Notes: a model not told the origin generated them from the sequence alone. A stretch of 64,000 nt of DNA from Bacteroidota bacterium (GCA_023389855.1 JAEWDZ010000003.1:95356-159355), one strand, 5' to 3'; counted from the first letter of the stretch, positions 1 through 9,098 are shown. Numbers and translations are program-made.

Positions 1-2
1 AT

Positions 3-185
3 ATATCTGCAGAGGGTATATTTCCCTCAATAGGAGTTGGTGTAATTGGCTTGTTTTTTTTTCTTATTTTACACCCAGTGAGGTATACTGTAATAAAAGA
101 AAAAAAGATCGTACAGAAAATAAGTAAGGATAAATCTCTATTACGTAAGGACATTGCTTTTATTAAAAAAATATGTTGTCTATAA
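3..185 (+). CDS. C-terminal fragment of an inner-membrane protein (cut by the window edge)
   Basis: The reading frame is open from the left edge to a TAA at 183-185, so only the last 60 residues are visible. They contain one hydrophobic stretch (about residues 10-24, rich in Gly, Val, Phe and Leu) and then a basic, Lys-rich tail ending Cys-Cys-Leu. This fits the last transmembrane helix and cytoplasmic tail of an integral membrane protein. An LptF/LptG-type permease is possible but cannot be shown from so little. The gene converges on panC and their 3' ends overlap by 23 bases. Confidence 0.45.
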   Translation: MSAEGIFPSIGVGVIGLFFFLILHPVRYTVIKEKKIVQKISKDKSLLRKDIAFIKKICCL

Positions 186-1008
186 GGCGAACACTAGCAC
201 AATAACATGCAATACAGCCAATACACTCCGAAGCTTCTTCCCAATTATTTACTTCTTGTAGAGTTTCCGCATCTACAATTGCAAAATATTCTACTTCAAG
301 GGAGGGAACGCGGTTGAGCGTCTGTACGACATAATCTTTTGTTTCAGGGATAGAAGCTCCGTTCCTTTTATTTTTTTTTGCTTGTTTTAAGGTCTTAAAT
401 ATCTGGCTTGCCTCCGTTTTTTGCTCCTCAGTAAGCCTTTGATTTCGGCTACTTAATGCTAAGCCAGATGGCTCTCTGACGATGGGCACAGGGATAATGC
501 GAACAGGATAATCGTAATCCTTAACCATTTTACGAATAATGGCTAATTGCTGAAAATCTTTTTCTCCGAAGAAGGCACAATCGGGCTGTACGATATCGAA
601 AAGTCTGCTAACGATCTGCGCTACACCCTCGAAATGTCCTGGCCGCTGAGTCCCTTCCATTACTTTGTCTAGCATGCCGAAATCAAAAGATCGCTCATTT
701 TCGATATCGTCGTAAATATCATCATCTTCTGGAAGAAAAACGTACTGTACTCCTTCTTGTTCCAAGAGTAAGAGATCGTTTTCGATGGTACGTGGGTAGG
801 TTGCCAGATCCTGCTGATTGTTGAATTGTCTAGGATTGACAAAGATACTTACTACGATACAATCCGTAATGTCTTTTGCTCTCCTGACGAGTGTCAAGTG
901 GCCTTCGTGGAGTGCGCCCATTGTAGGAACAAGTCCGATACGTTTTTTATTTTTCTTCTCTTCAGCTATGATGCTGGAGAGTTCTTTTTTGCTTTTTATT
1001 GTTTTCAT
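163..1008 (-). CDS. panC: Pantothenate synthetase (pantoate--beta-alanine ligase)
   Basis: The enzyme makes pantothenate from pantoate, beta-alanine and ATP in the cytoplasm, the last step before the coenzyme A branch. The 281 residues match the usual length. Visible family motifs are the N-terminal PTMGALHEGH (the HIGH-like nucleotide site), FVNPRQF, GEKDFQQ in the middle, and ALSSRNQRL near residue 190. The gene starts with ATG. It lies 27 bases downstream of queA on the same strand, so the two probably share a transcript, although they belong to unrelated pathways. No panB or panD is next to it. Its last bases overlap the 3' end of a convergent membrane-protein gene. Confidence 0.95.
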   Translation of the reverse strand: MKTIKSKKELSSIIAEEKKNKKRIGLVPTMGALHEGHLTLVRRAKDITDCIVVSIFVNPRQFNNQQDLATYPRTIENDLLLLEQEGVQYVFLPEDDDIYDDIENERSFDFGMLDKVMEGTQRPGHFEGVAQIVSRLFDIVQPDCAFFGEKDFQQLAIIRKMVKDYDYPVRIIPVPIVREPSGLALSSRNQRLTEEQKTEASQIFKTLKQAKKNKRNGASIPETKDYVVQTLNRVPSLEVEYFAIVDAETLQEVNNWEEASECIGCIACYCASVRLIDNIFF

Positions 1009-1035
1009 AGTAGAAAGGGATGTCTATGCAACTAA

Positions 1036-2292
1036 TTAAAGAATAGGATATATCAAACAGGCATCGCCATAACTAAGAAAGCGGTAACCGCTCTGCAGCG
1101 CATGCCTATATATTTTTTTCCAATGCTCGCCTACGAGTGCCGCGATCATCAAAAGAAGTGTACTTTTCGGTTGGTGGAAATTAGTGATGAGAGCGTTGGT
1201 AATGTGAAACTTGAAGCCTGGTACAATCAATAAGGCTGTAGTAAAAGAAATAGACGTTATACCGAGCTTTTCCATAGTGCGCAATAATTCGGTCAGCACT
1301 TCAGTGGGAGAGGTATTCTCTTTTACATTATGGTGGTACGCTTCCCATTGATCTATATGAGGCAATCGACCATCAGATGCGTAGGTCTTAATTTCATCGA
1401 TATGGTTATATGCTAGTAAATAAAGACTTTCCAGTGTCCTCACCGAAGTGGTTCCTACAGCAGTGGTACGCCCTGCAAATTTGATCAATTGGCGTAGTGT
1501 TGATAGCGATACCGAGCATACCTCCGAGTGCATTTCGTGATCGGAAATATCTTTGCTTTTGACAGGTAAAAAAGTCCCAGCACCCACATGGAGGGTGACC
1601 TCTTCTTTGTGAACACCTTTTGCAGTAAGATGGTCAAACAGCGTATCGGTAAAATGAAGCCCAGCAGTAGGAGCAGCAACTGATCCCTCGCACATTGCAT
1701 AGACCGTCTGATAGGTTTCTAAGTCCTTGGCATCGGGATTTCTGTGGAGGTAGGGGGGGATAGGCAGAGTCCCAACCACTTCCAATATTTGACCAAAAGT
1801 ATAATCCGGATTGCTGATACGGAAGGTTATTTCGAAAGGTTTATCGGCATTCCTACTAGCAGACAATGTGACCAGATCACCATTAGGCATAGTAAAGGTC
1901 TTCTCCAGTGTCTCTTCTTTCCATTTTCTTGAGTTCCCAACTAAGCATTGCCATACACTACAACTATTGGATGCTAAAGCGAGTTCGAAAGAAGAGGGGT
2001 TAAGCGGAGAAAGACAAAAAATCTCAATAAGAGCACCACTTTTTCTCGCCATAAACAGGCGAGCTTTTATAACGCGAGAATTGTTTACCACGAGGAGAGA
2101 ATTGCTGTCGATATATGAAGGTAGATCTGAGAAAATGTGATCTTCAATCGAGCAGTTTATCGGATCGAAACGGAGCAACTTACATGAAGCTCTATCTTGC
2201 AAAGGATACTTAGCAATGCGTTCATCGGGCAATTCGTAGTCATAGTCATCTATAAGTATATTGCACTTATCGTTGTTCATTTCTTTCCTCAT
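1036..2292 (-). CDS. queA: S-adenosylmethionine:tRNA ribosyltransferase-isomerase (QueA family)
   Basis: QueA moves the ribosyl part of SAM onto preQ1 in tRNA to make epoxyqueuosine. Family signatures are LVVNNSRVIKARL, SVAAPTAGLHFT, EEVTLHVGAGTF, GTTSVRTLES and, near the C-terminus, TNFHQPKSTLL and YRFLSYGDACLI. At 418 residues it is longer than the roughly 350 of the classical enzyme. The extra length sits mainly between the SVRTLES and NFHQPKST motifs. The first ATG is at 2290-2292. A second ATG at 2278-2280 is preceded by an AGGAAAG-like purine stretch and may be the real start (MNNDK). Tgt, which acts just before QueA in the queuosine pathway, is encoded at 20.1 kb. Confidence 0.9.
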   Translation of the reverse strand: MRKEMNNDKCNILIDDYDYELPDERIAKYPLQDRASCKLLRFDPINCSIEDHIFSDLPSYIDSNSLLVVNNSRVIKARLFMARKSGALIEIFCLSPLNPSSFELALASNSCSVWQCLVGNSRKWKEETLEKTFTMPNGDLVTLSASRNADKPFEITFRISNPDYTFGQILEVVGTLPIPPYLHRNPDAKDLETYQTVYAMCEGSVAAPTAGLHFTDTLFDHLTAKGVHKEEVTLHVGAGTFLPVKSKDISDHEMHSEVCSVSLSTLRQLIKFAGRTTAVGTTSVRTLESLYLLAYNHIDEIKTYASDGRLPHIDQWEAYHHNVKENTSPTEVLTELLRTMEKLGITSISFTTALLIVPGFKFHITNALITNFHQPKSTLLLMIAALVGEHWKKIYRHALQSGYRFLSYGDACLIYPIL

Positions 2293-2329
2293 TTCACGCC
2301 GTCGATAGGTCTAGTTTAAATATCAACCA

Positions 2330-2337
2330 CAAAAGTA
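2330..2337 (-). promoter_or_regulatory. Possible Bacteroidetes -7 box upstream of queA
   Basis: On the minus strand this reads TACTTTTG, matching TANNTTTG, about 40 bases before queA. No TTTG box is visible at the proper -33 distance, so the call is weak. Confidence 0.3.
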
Positions 2338-2587
2338 CTAAAAAATGCCGCATTAGGATAGTACTTCTAGTGTAAAAAACGGTGGGCTGTCGTTAAAAAA
2401 ATGGAATAAACAGCGCAATACAACCTTTATGCACAGTTTGCTATACTGTTATCTTATTCCTATCTTCTTGTATAGCGTGTACATCAGACATCGTAGACCC
2501 ATGTGTATATTAGCTGACAAAAGTACAGATACCATCTTTAATATAGCCAAAGCTATGCGATCTTTCACCTTACTCTTACGCCATATA

Positions 2588-2623
2588 AACAGGAGCAACC
2601 CAACAGTTTGGATTGCTCCTGTT
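2588..2623 (-). terminator. Hairpin terminator after the omp28-like gene
   Basis: The arms at 2588-2603 and 2608-2623 pair over 16 positions with one G-U type mismatch and a 4-base loop. The hairpin lies 17 bases beyond the stop of the omp28-like gene. It has AT-rich flanks on both sides and may also stop plus-strand reads. Confidence 0.65.
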
Positions 2624-2640
2624 TTCTGTTATTTATCTAC

Positions 2641-3450
2641 TTACTTTACTTTTGTCTGGAAAGCTTCCAATACTTCCATGTTTTTTGCGTCGTATACGAA
2701 CGCGACTAAAGAGCAATTGCCACTGTTTTCTATTTTGGGGAGTTGATAATTGTAAGAGTATGTCTTGCCTACTTCTAGAGCCTCTCCCCAGGTGCCATTG
2801 ATGGCTCCTCTAAGGACATGGTTGTGCTCATATGAGGTTTTATTTTCGACTCCTACTTGATTATAAATGATACCATCTTCGATAAGCCATAATTGGAGCA
2901 TTGCTTTTTCAGGATGCTCTCCACCATCTACGGCAGTCACCTTGACCGTAACTTGTAACTGTTCTTCATTTTCGTCGATCTTTGCAGAACCCTCTATTTG
3001 GTAGAGTTGTGGAAGTTCTAATTCTTGCTTAATGAAACCAGCCCAAGTGGCATATCCATCAATAACGACACCAGCGTTGTCAGGAAACTTCTTGCGGTCG
3101 ATCATACCAGCAGGTAGGCCAGCTCCATTGGCAAAGCGTAAATAATAAGCTACAGCATCATCGCAACGAAGAGGGCTTCCTTTCGGAGTAAAAGCATCAC
3201 TACCGTGAAGACCTACTGCTACAACTTTGTCTTTGTATAGTTCTTTGAGTTTGTGAATTTCTAGTGCCGCTTTAGGGCAGTTTACACAGAGTTCACCTGT
3301 AAAATCTTCTAGTAAAACCGTTCTTTTTCCATCGGTAGCTACATGATCCACCTCTATGAGTCGTTGTTCTTCCGGAATACGATTGCAAGAAGAAAATAGA
3401 AAAACTATTGAGCTGATTAGTAGAGCGATATATATATATGTTTTCTTCAT
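2641..3450 (-). CDS. Omp28-like outer membrane lipoprotein with a thioredoxin-like CxxC
   Basis: This is a 269-residue exported lipoprotein. Residues 1-21 form a signal peptide ending in a lipobox (LFSSC), with Cys22 as the likely lipidated residue. A thioredoxin-like strand follows and carries Cys55-Val-Asn-Cys58-Pro. The C-terminal part is probably beta-rich. It resembles the Omp28 family first described in Porphyromonas gingivalis as an antigenic outer membrane protein. The molecular function of that family is not settled. The gene is 21 bases downstream of a DUF6029-like barrel gene and further downstream of a TlpA-like gene on the same strand. This suggests a shared envelope role, perhaps thiol-linked. 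The hairpin at 2588-2623 ends the unit. Confidence 0.8.
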   Translation of the reverse strand: MKKTYIYIALLISSIVFLFSSCNRIPEEQRLIEVDHVATDGKRTVLLEDFTGELCVNCPKAALEIHKLKELYKDKVVAVGLHGSDAFTPKGSPLRCDDAVAYYLRFANGAGLPAGMIDRKKFPDNAGVVIDGYATWAGFIKQELELPQLYQIEGSAKIDENEEQLQVTVKVTAVDGGEHPEKAMLQLWLIEDGIIYNQVGVENKTSYEHNHVLRGAINGTWGEALEVGKTYSYNYQLPKIENSGNCSLVAFVYDAKNMEVLEAFQTKVK

Positions 3451-3471
3451 AGTTGATTGTTGCTTTTATAA

Positions 3472-5274
3472 TTAAAAGTTCCCATTGTATGAAAGGTAGA
3501 TCCCTTTCGTCTGTGGCATCCATCGGCACACTCCTCCAGAGCAGTTCATTCCAGCACGCGTGCTACCTGCGGATAGCTGTATGCGATGTGATCCGTGAGC
3601 GTATGCGATCGCTCCCATGAAGTAGTGTTTCTTAGTGACGCCCATGTTGTATTGGTCGCTAATAGATAACATCCAATTAGGACTTATCGATAGTTCGGCA
3701 AGGCCATATACCCAATGTCCTTCTGCATGGCGGGTAAATAAGAACTGGAGTTCTGTGCGTAGGGAAGTCTTTTTCGAAAGTTTATACGATCCATCGTATA
3801 TGAATATATTGCTCCATATATGAGGTGTTGCTTGGTTTTCATTAACGAGATGCCCTTCAACTACTTCCTGATTGTATATCTGGTGTAGGTAGCTTAGCGA
3901 AAAATTGAAAACCTTATTTACTTTTGTCGAGAACATTACGTCTATATCTGAAAAATAGAGATCGCCCATACCAAAGAACGAGGATGTATAGCCATCAGTT
4001 CCGAATAAAGATGAGGGATTCGTAGGATCTACCCCTTCGAGATACTGCTTTTTTAATCCGCGTATATGGCTAAAGTTGATTTTAATGAAGGAGCCGTACT
4101 TACCTCCTAAAAAGGTGTTGCGTGCAAACTTATAGTTAAACTCCCCTTGGAAAGCCCATTCTCCCGCAGGCTGTGTAGCATACGGATAAAGTGTAGCCAA
4201 GGCATAAGTATGCTGAGCCGAGAAGGGAGGCATATGGTTGATGTGCAGGTGCATTCCGAGTAGACTCCTCTTGCTTATAAAGTTAAAGTTTTCGCTACGC
4301 TTGGCTTGCAGTAAGGCACTCATACCTTTTTTAGAATAGGATAGCGAAAAAAGGGCTACAGAGCCTGGGTGGTAAATATAGTTGTTTTCTGCTGTGGGAT
4401 CATTAGGCTTATAAGCGTATTCCGTATTGAATATAAAACCCTTATATCCGAAGTTGAGTCGACCAGCGACAGCTTGTACGTTGTGGGGAAGGTTTAGGCG
4501 ATAGTTTTTTTCGTTACGGATTACAAAAATATCCTCATCGGGCTCACTTTTGTTTACAAAAGAGGCTCCTATAGAGAGGTTCATCATTTTGTTTTGCATT
4601 GTCTTTGACCATTGAGTAATATCAAGATCGAGATCAGCACCACTAATATATCCCCTATTCTTATTAAATAATTTGAATGTACGATCATAGGTATAGCGTT
4701 GCTGTCCCCAGAGCCCCTTAATGGTAATTCCTTTCCATGGTTTTATCGTAGCCTTTACACCTCTGATCGCATTATCGATTCCTAATGCACGATCTTCATA
4801 AGCTCGTAAAACAGTACCACCTCCAAAACGCTCGTAAAAGTCACCAATTGTAATCGACGCAAACTTATTGTAGAATGCAGAAAGATATAAAAAAGGGATA
4901 CCTCGTCCTGCTTCTATTGTACTACGACCAGGCAAAGGATGCGAGAGGTCTTCAAAACGTGCACCTAATTCGATAAAATTATTGCGTAATGTACCTTGGA
5001 TATAGCTATTACCCAACCAGGATTTATTCGTTTGATCTTGCTCGAGAGAGAAAAGAAGATCACTTTGTATGCTGAAAGATGTTGTCAGAGATTCCCATTT
5101 TTGTAGCGGACCTATGTATTCGGCCCATTTTGAGGAAGTATCAGACGAAGAAACTGGGGAAAGTATTTTGTGCGTTTGTTTATTTGTCTCAGGTATCGAA
5201 TCTTCGGCATAGAGATGCCAAGAAGAGTAGCCGAGTAGGGTAGTAGATAAAAAAAAGAATAGTAATCTTTTCAT
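3472..5274 (-). CDS. Putative outer membrane beta-barrel protein (DUF6029-like)
   Basis: The 600-residue protein has a signal peptide (MKRLLFFFLSTTLLGYSSWHLYA). The body is rich in alternating aromatic and polar residues and Gly/Asn turns, and it ends in ...IYLSYNGNF with a terminal Phe, as expected for an outer membrane barrel. The N-terminal part (residues 60-200) resembles the Bacteroidetes family DUF6029, whose function is unknown. It sits between a tlpA-like gene (147 bases upstream) and the omp28-like gene (21 bases downstream), all on the minus strand. The transport or anchoring role is inference. A SusC-type receptor is unlikely because no plug or TonB box is seen and the protein is too short. 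Confidence 0.65.
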   Translation of the reverse strand: MKRLLFFFLSTTLLGYSSWHLYAEDSIPETNKQTHKILSPVSSSDTSSKWAEYIGPLQKWESLTTSFSIQSDLLFSLEQDQTNKSWLGNSYIQGTLRNNFIELGARFEDLSHPLPGRSTIEAGRGIPFLYLSAFYNKFASITIGDFYERFGGGTVLRAYEDRALGIDNAIRGVKATIKPWKGITIKGLWGQQRYTYDRTFKLFNKNRGYISGADLDLDITQWSKTMQNKMMNLSIGASFVNKSEPDEDIFVIRNEKNYRLNLPHNVQAVAGRLNFGYKGFIFNTEYAYKPNDPTAENNYIYHPGSVALFSLSYSKKGMSALLQAKRSENFNFISKRSLLGMHLHINHMPPFSAQHTYALATLYPYATQPAGEWAFQGEFNYKFARNTFLGGKYGSFIKINFSHIRGLKKQYLEGVDPTNPSSLFGTDGYTSSFFGMGDLYFSDIDVMFSTKVNKVFNFSLSYLHQIYNQEVVEGHLVNENQATPHIWSNIFIYDGSYKLSKKTSLRTELQFLFTRHAEGHWVYGLAELSISPNWMLSISDQYNMGVTKKHYFMGAIAYAHGSHRIQLSAGSTRAGMNCSGGVCRWMPQTKGIYLSYNGNF

Positions 5275-5363
5275 ATGGATACTAGTACGAAAGTTAGCTG
5301 TTAGATGAATGATATATAGAAGAAAAGGAGGTCTTTAGAGGAGTTATGGTTCATGCAATTAAG

Positions 5364-5401
5364 AGAGGCAGAAAACGAATATTGCGCTGTTTCCCGCCTC
5401 T
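5364..5401 (-). terminator. Weak hairpin after the tlpA-like gene
   Basis: AGAGGC at 5364-5369 pairs with GCCTCT at 5396-5401, with partial pairing inside the arms. The T tail is poor, so some reads may continue into the DUF6029-like gene. Confidence 0.35.
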
Positions 5402-5421
5402 TTTATGCATATGTATTATAA

Positions 5422-5910
5422 TCACAAATTTTTTCGTACGACCTCGATAAGCTCGTTTTCAGCACCATCGGTATATCCGCTATGAGAGTATACAATCTCT
5501 CCATTACCATTTACTACAAAAGCTGCGGGTACCATATTCACTTGCATAGCGCGCTTGAAATCGGAATTGCTATCGAGTAGTACTTCATATTCCCATCCAT
5601 TTCCGTCTACAAGGGGCTTTACTTTCAGAGCATTCTGTCCTTCATCGATCGATACAATGATTATTTTTACTCCAGTTTCTTCTTGCCAGTCGGGATAAAC
5701 CTCATGGATGGCTTTTAACTCACGCAAGCAAGGCTTGCACCATGTAGCAAAAAAGCTAATGATGAAAGGTTTTCCGTCATTGTTTAGCTCAGCTGTATTT
5801 ACTTGTTTACCGTCTAGGTCACAGATCTGCACAGTGGGAATTTTGTTTTGTGCATGGACTAAAACAGGCAGTAAACAAAGGAAGGAAATTAAAAAGAATA
5901 ACTTTTTCAT
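5422..5910 (-). CDS. TlpA-like periplasmic thiol-disulfide oxidoreductase
   Basis: This is a small exported thioredoxin-fold protein that probably reduces disulfides in periplasmic or outer membrane partners. Starting from the ATG at 5908-5910 gives a clean signal peptide (MKKLFFLISFLCLLPVLVHAQ). An ATG five codons upstream (5923-5925) would add MTVTS in front of it and is less likely. The active site is FFATWCKPCLREL (CxxC), followed by the IIIVSIDEG strand and the cis-Pro segment VPAAFVV. The downstream neighbours are the DUF6029-like and Omp28-like genes, and the latter also carries a CxxC. That makes a redox group plausible. The exact substrate is unknown. Confidence 0.85.
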   Translation of the reverse strand: MKKLFFLISFLCLLPVLVHAQNKIPTVQICDLDGKQVNTAELNNDGKPFIISFFATWCKPCLRELKAIHEVYPDWQEETGVKIIIVSIDEGQNALKVKPLVDGNGWEYEVLLDSNSDFKRAMQVNMVPAAFVVNGNGEIVYSHSGYTDGAENELIEVVRKNL

Positions 5911-5995
5911 AGAAGTAACGGTCATTTACTTAGTGGATATATTCATTTTTTTATTATATATGATTCAAATTCTATTCTAATTCTTGATCCTCTTG

Positions 5996-6026
5996 CAAAT
6001 GTAGTGAATAAGTTTTATATATCAAG
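5996..6026 (-). promoter_or_regulatory. Candidate promoter of the tlpA-like gene
   Basis: On the minus strand TACATTTG (5996-6003) matches the -7 box TANNTTTG. CTTG (6023-6026) lies 19 bases upstream as a 3-of-4 match to the -33 TTTG. The leader would be about 80 bases. Confidence 0.4.
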
Positions 6027-6069
6027 CATTTTTCTATTATTTATGGTTTGTTGATGAGTTCTTGTCATT

Positions 6070-7821
6070 TTATACGCTATGCATAGGCTCTTCATATGGC
6101 GATAATCCTTGCTCGAGACGTAGGGTAATCGTTGTATTGTCGCAGATCGATGACGGACCAAAGAATTGCAACGGCCCAGGATAATAGAAGCAGACAGACT
6201 CAGCCCATTTTTTTCTATTATGAACGAAATAACGCATCGGTGCTCCCGACAGATCAACTGTACTTTTTTTTATTACAAGTGTTGGCTTTCCTTTTCGCTC
6301 TTCTATGTCCATCATAGCTGAAAGAGGAATACCCTCAGGTTGCCAATCCAAGGGGTGTGCCGTCAAATTGGCTATTACTGCCATATAGCCATTTCTTCCG
6401 TCGAAGGCCAGTTCTGTGGCACAACGACCAAGAGCGTAACAGTAGGTGGCATCGAAATTACTAGGCATCGAGCACCTTCCCTCATATCCGAAAAAGTGGG
6501 TGAGCACTTGGAAGTCCCCATGAAAGAGGGCTGATTTTTTTCTACGCTCCATTTCTTCAGTCACTAGGTCAGCGATAAGTTCCTCTGTAGGAATGCGCGA
6601 CACTTGTACATTGCCGTGAGGGTCTCGTACAGTAGCCAATTCTAAGGATACTTTGGGAGTGAAGGATAAAAATAATTCTCTGCTGTTGGGAGTTAACAAA
6701 TCAGCTATTGTGTTTACTTTTTCCTCAATTGTAGGTTCTTCAATTGAGGAAGAGCCCCAAAGTGTAGAAAAATCATTTTTCTCGAGAAGAGTATTTAATT
6801 CTTTTAGCAGTTGAGCGGTGCCAGGCAGAAACTCCATTAAACCTTCGGGGATCAATACCGTACCGAAATTGAGTCCCTTGTTCGATCGTTGCTGTATCAC
6901 ATCGGCTATTTGTTTTACTACATCTTTTAGTCGAAGCCCCTTTTCCTGTATTTCTTCGCTAATGATCGCTATTGTCGGCTGGGTCATGAGCGCGCACTCA
7001 AGCGTAATGTGCGAGGCACTACGCCCCATTAGTTTTATGAAATGGTAGTATTTCTTGGCGGAGAAGCAATCGCGTTGAATATTGCCAATCATTTCACTGT
7101 AGACTTTCACACAACTGTCAAAACCGAAAGAGGTCTCTATCCATTGGTTTTTGAGGTCGCCATCGATAGTTTTCGGGCACCCAATCACGCTGAGTTTACT
7201 ACCTGCCGATTTAGCATATTCCGCTAGTAGGGCCGCATTGGTATTGGAGTCATCACCACCGACGATAATCAGAGCATCGAGAGAGAGTTGTTGAGCCACT
7301 TCAATAGCCTTGTCGAAGTCGGTGTCTGTTGTCAGTTTTGTTCGATCGGAACCAATCATATCGAACCCTCCGCTATTGCGATAACGATTGATAATATCTG
7401 CGGAGAGTTCTAGGTGTTCGCCACGTAGTAAGCCTCCTACCCCCATGGTAAAACCAATGAGTTTGCCGGCTTCATTGTGTTTTTTTAGCGCATCGAAGAT
7501 GCCTGCAATCACATTGTGCCCTCCAGGGGCTTGCCCCCCAGAGAGTACGACACCTATGTTTATTGGGTGTGTATGCTCCTGTTTCGGATATTGGTATGAG
7601 GTGCCAAGCGAAGAACTAGGCTCATATTCTGCATTCTTTTCAAGTGAGTCGAACTGGATAAAAGGCAGATTATAGGTATTGGGGAGTAACTCTTTGATTA
7701 CCTCGCTATTGAAGGCTACATCATGACGCTGCTTTTCTGCAAGTTTGTATCCATATCGCAATGCAAGAGGCATCTGTGGCTTGTATTGAGTCCTCAGCTT
7801 ATCTAATCGAATAAATGTCAT
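6070..7821 (-). CDS. pfp: Diphosphate--fructose-6-phosphate 1-phosphotransferase (PPi-PFK)
   Basis: This phosphofructokinase uses pyrophosphate instead of ATP and works reversibly in glycolysis. Its 583 residues fit the long clade of the family (about 550). Motifs include VVLSGGQAPGGHNVI, LIIVGGDDSNTNAA, CPKTIDGDLKN and LMGRSASHITLECAL. The Asp after GGD (GGDD) is the residue associated with PPi use. The gene is a single-gene unit: a terminator lies just upstream at 7853-7888, and the next gene downstream is the separately promoted tlpA-like group. It belongs to central carbon metabolism, as does eno at 30 kb. Confidence 0.93.
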   Translation of the reverse strand: MTFIRLDKLRTQYKPQMPLALRYGYKLAEKQRHDVAFNSEVIKELLPNTYNLPFIQFDSLEKNAEYEPSSSLGTSYQYPKQEHTHPINIGVVLSGGQAPGGHNVIAGIFDALKKHNEAGKLIGFTMGVGGLLRGEHLELSADIINRYRNSGGFDMIGSDRTKLTTDTDFDKAIEVAQQLSLDALIIVGGDDSNTNAALLAEYAKSAGSKLSVIGCPKTIDGDLKNQWIETSFGFDSCVKVYSEMIGNIQRDCFSAKKYYHFIKLMGRSASHITLECALMTQPTIAIISEEIQEKGLRLKDVVKQIADVIQQRSNKGLNFGTVLIPEGLMEFLPGTAQLLKELNTLLEKNDFSTLWGSSSIEEPTIEEKVNTIADLLTPNSRELFLSFTPKVSLELATVRDPHGNVQVSRIPTEELIADLVTEEMERRKKSALFHGDFQVLTHFFGYEGRCSMPSNFDATYCYALGRCATELAFDGRNGYMAVIANLTAHPLDWQPEGIPLSAMMDIEERKGKPTLVIKKSTVDLSGAPMRYFVHNRKKWAESVCFYYPGPLQFFGPSSICDNTTITLRLEQGLSPYEEPMHSV

Positions 7822-7852
7822 ACGAGAAGTTCTTTGCTACAAATAAAAGAAG

Positions 7853-7888
7853 ATCACCCTTGCCAAAAAGAGGAATAGCAAGGGTGAT
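7853..7888 (-). terminator. Rho-independent terminator after carboxynorspermidine synthase
   Basis: Perfect 11-base arms lie at 7853-7863 and 7878-7888. On the minus strand they are followed by a T-rich run. The structure sits between the stop at 7899 and the start of pfp. Confidence 0.8.
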
Positions 7889-7898
7889 AAGAGCAGTG

Positions 7899-9098
7899 TC
7901 AGGCTTCAAACTCAATATCGATATCTATGCTATCGTGCCATGGTAGCCCTTGCTTGGAAAGCTCTTTAAGGAATGGATCGGGATCAAATTCTTCTACGTT
8001 TTTCACTCCGGGTCCTGTCCATAAACCTTTGGCAAACATTAATGCTCCAGTTGTAGCTGGTACTCCAGTAGTATAGCTAACGGCTTGCGTTCCAGTTTCT
8101 CTGTAAGCGGCCTGATGGCTGCAATTGTTCCATATATAGTAGGTACGTTCTTTGCCATCCTTTATACCACGTATCCTACAGCCGATAGAGGTTTCTCCAG
8201 TGTAGTCGCTACCAAGTTCTTCGGGCTTAGGTAGTACAGCCTTTAGGAATTGGATAGGAACGATTTCCATCCCGTTATAATTGATAGGAACGATGCTGTC
8301 CATACCGATATTTTGGATTACTCTCAGATGAGTTAAATACTCTTCACCAAAAGTCATCCAAAAGCGAGCTCGTTTGATCGTGGGATAGTTCTTCACAAGT
8401 GATTCTAGCTCTTCGTGGTAGAGTAGGTAGCTCTCGCGCTTACCGATACCTGGGTAATGCAAAGGACGATGGATCTCTTGAGGATCTGTTTCTATCCATT
8501 GTCCATCCTGATAGTACTTTCCACGTTGGGTAATCTCACGAATATTTATCTCAGGATTAAAGTTTGTTGCAAAGGCCTTATGGTGGTCTCCACCATTGCA
8601 GTCGACGATATCAAGATAGTGGATTTCATCAAATATATGCTTTGCTGCATAGGCCGTGAAGACGCTGGTAACACCAGGGTCGAATCCACAGCCTAGAATA
8701 GCTGTAAGACCAGCCTTCTCAAATTTTTCTTTATAAGCCCACTGCCAAGTGTAGGAATACTTAGCTTCGTCGAGAGGTTCATAATTGGCTGTGTCCAGGT
8801 AATTAGTTCCTGTCTCCAAGCATGCCTCCATAATGGTAAGATCTTGATAAGGTAGTGCTACATTGATACAAAGATTTGGCTTAAACTCCTTCATCAAGGC
8901 TACCAATTCAGGGATATTATCTGCATTTACTTGGGCTGTTTTGATATTTGCTTCAGGGATAGAAGCTGCAATACGATCGCACTTGCTTTTTGTGCGACTG
9001 GCCAGCATAATTTCTTCGAAAGTATCTCTATTCTGAGCAATCTTATGAGCAACTACGGCGCCTACGCCACCCGCTCCGATGATAAGTACTCGTGCCAT
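7899..9098 (-). CDS. Carboxynorspermidine synthase (saccharopine dehydrogenase family)
   Basis: The protein condenses putrescine or diaminopropane with aspartate semialdehyde using NADPH, giving carboxy(nor)spermidine in the alternative spermidine pathway. Its 399 residues begin with a Rossmann site VLIIGAGGVGAVVAHK. Further family features are TNYLDTANYEPLDEA, LGCGFDPGVTSVF and a C-terminal GVPATTGALMFAKGLW. These fit the carboxynorspermidine type better than true lysine-forming saccharopine dehydrogenase. The putrescine-forming genes aguA and aguB are 8 kb away on the other strand. The matching decarboxylase (nspC) is not in the window. The gene stands alone between two promoter or terminator signals. 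Confidence 0.85.
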   Translation of the reverse strand: MARVLIIGAGGVGAVVAHKIAQNRDTFEEIMLASRTKSKCDRIAASIPEANIKTAQVNADNIPELVALMKEFKPNLCINVALPYQDLTIMEACLETGTNYLDTANYEPLDEAKYSYTWQWAYKEKFEKAGLTAILGCGFDPGVTSVFTAYAAKHIFDEIHYLDIVDCNGGDHHKAFATNFNPEINIREITQRGKYYQDGQWIETDPQEIHRPLHYPGIGKRESYLLYHEELESLVKNYPTIKRARFWMTFGEEYLTHLRVIQNIGMDSIVPINYNGMEIVPIQFLKAVLPKPEELGSDYTGETSIGCRIRGIKDGKERTYYIWNNCSHQAAYRETGTQAVSYTTGVPATTGALMFAKGLWTGPGVKNVEEFDPDPFLKELSKQGLPWHDSIDIDIEFEA

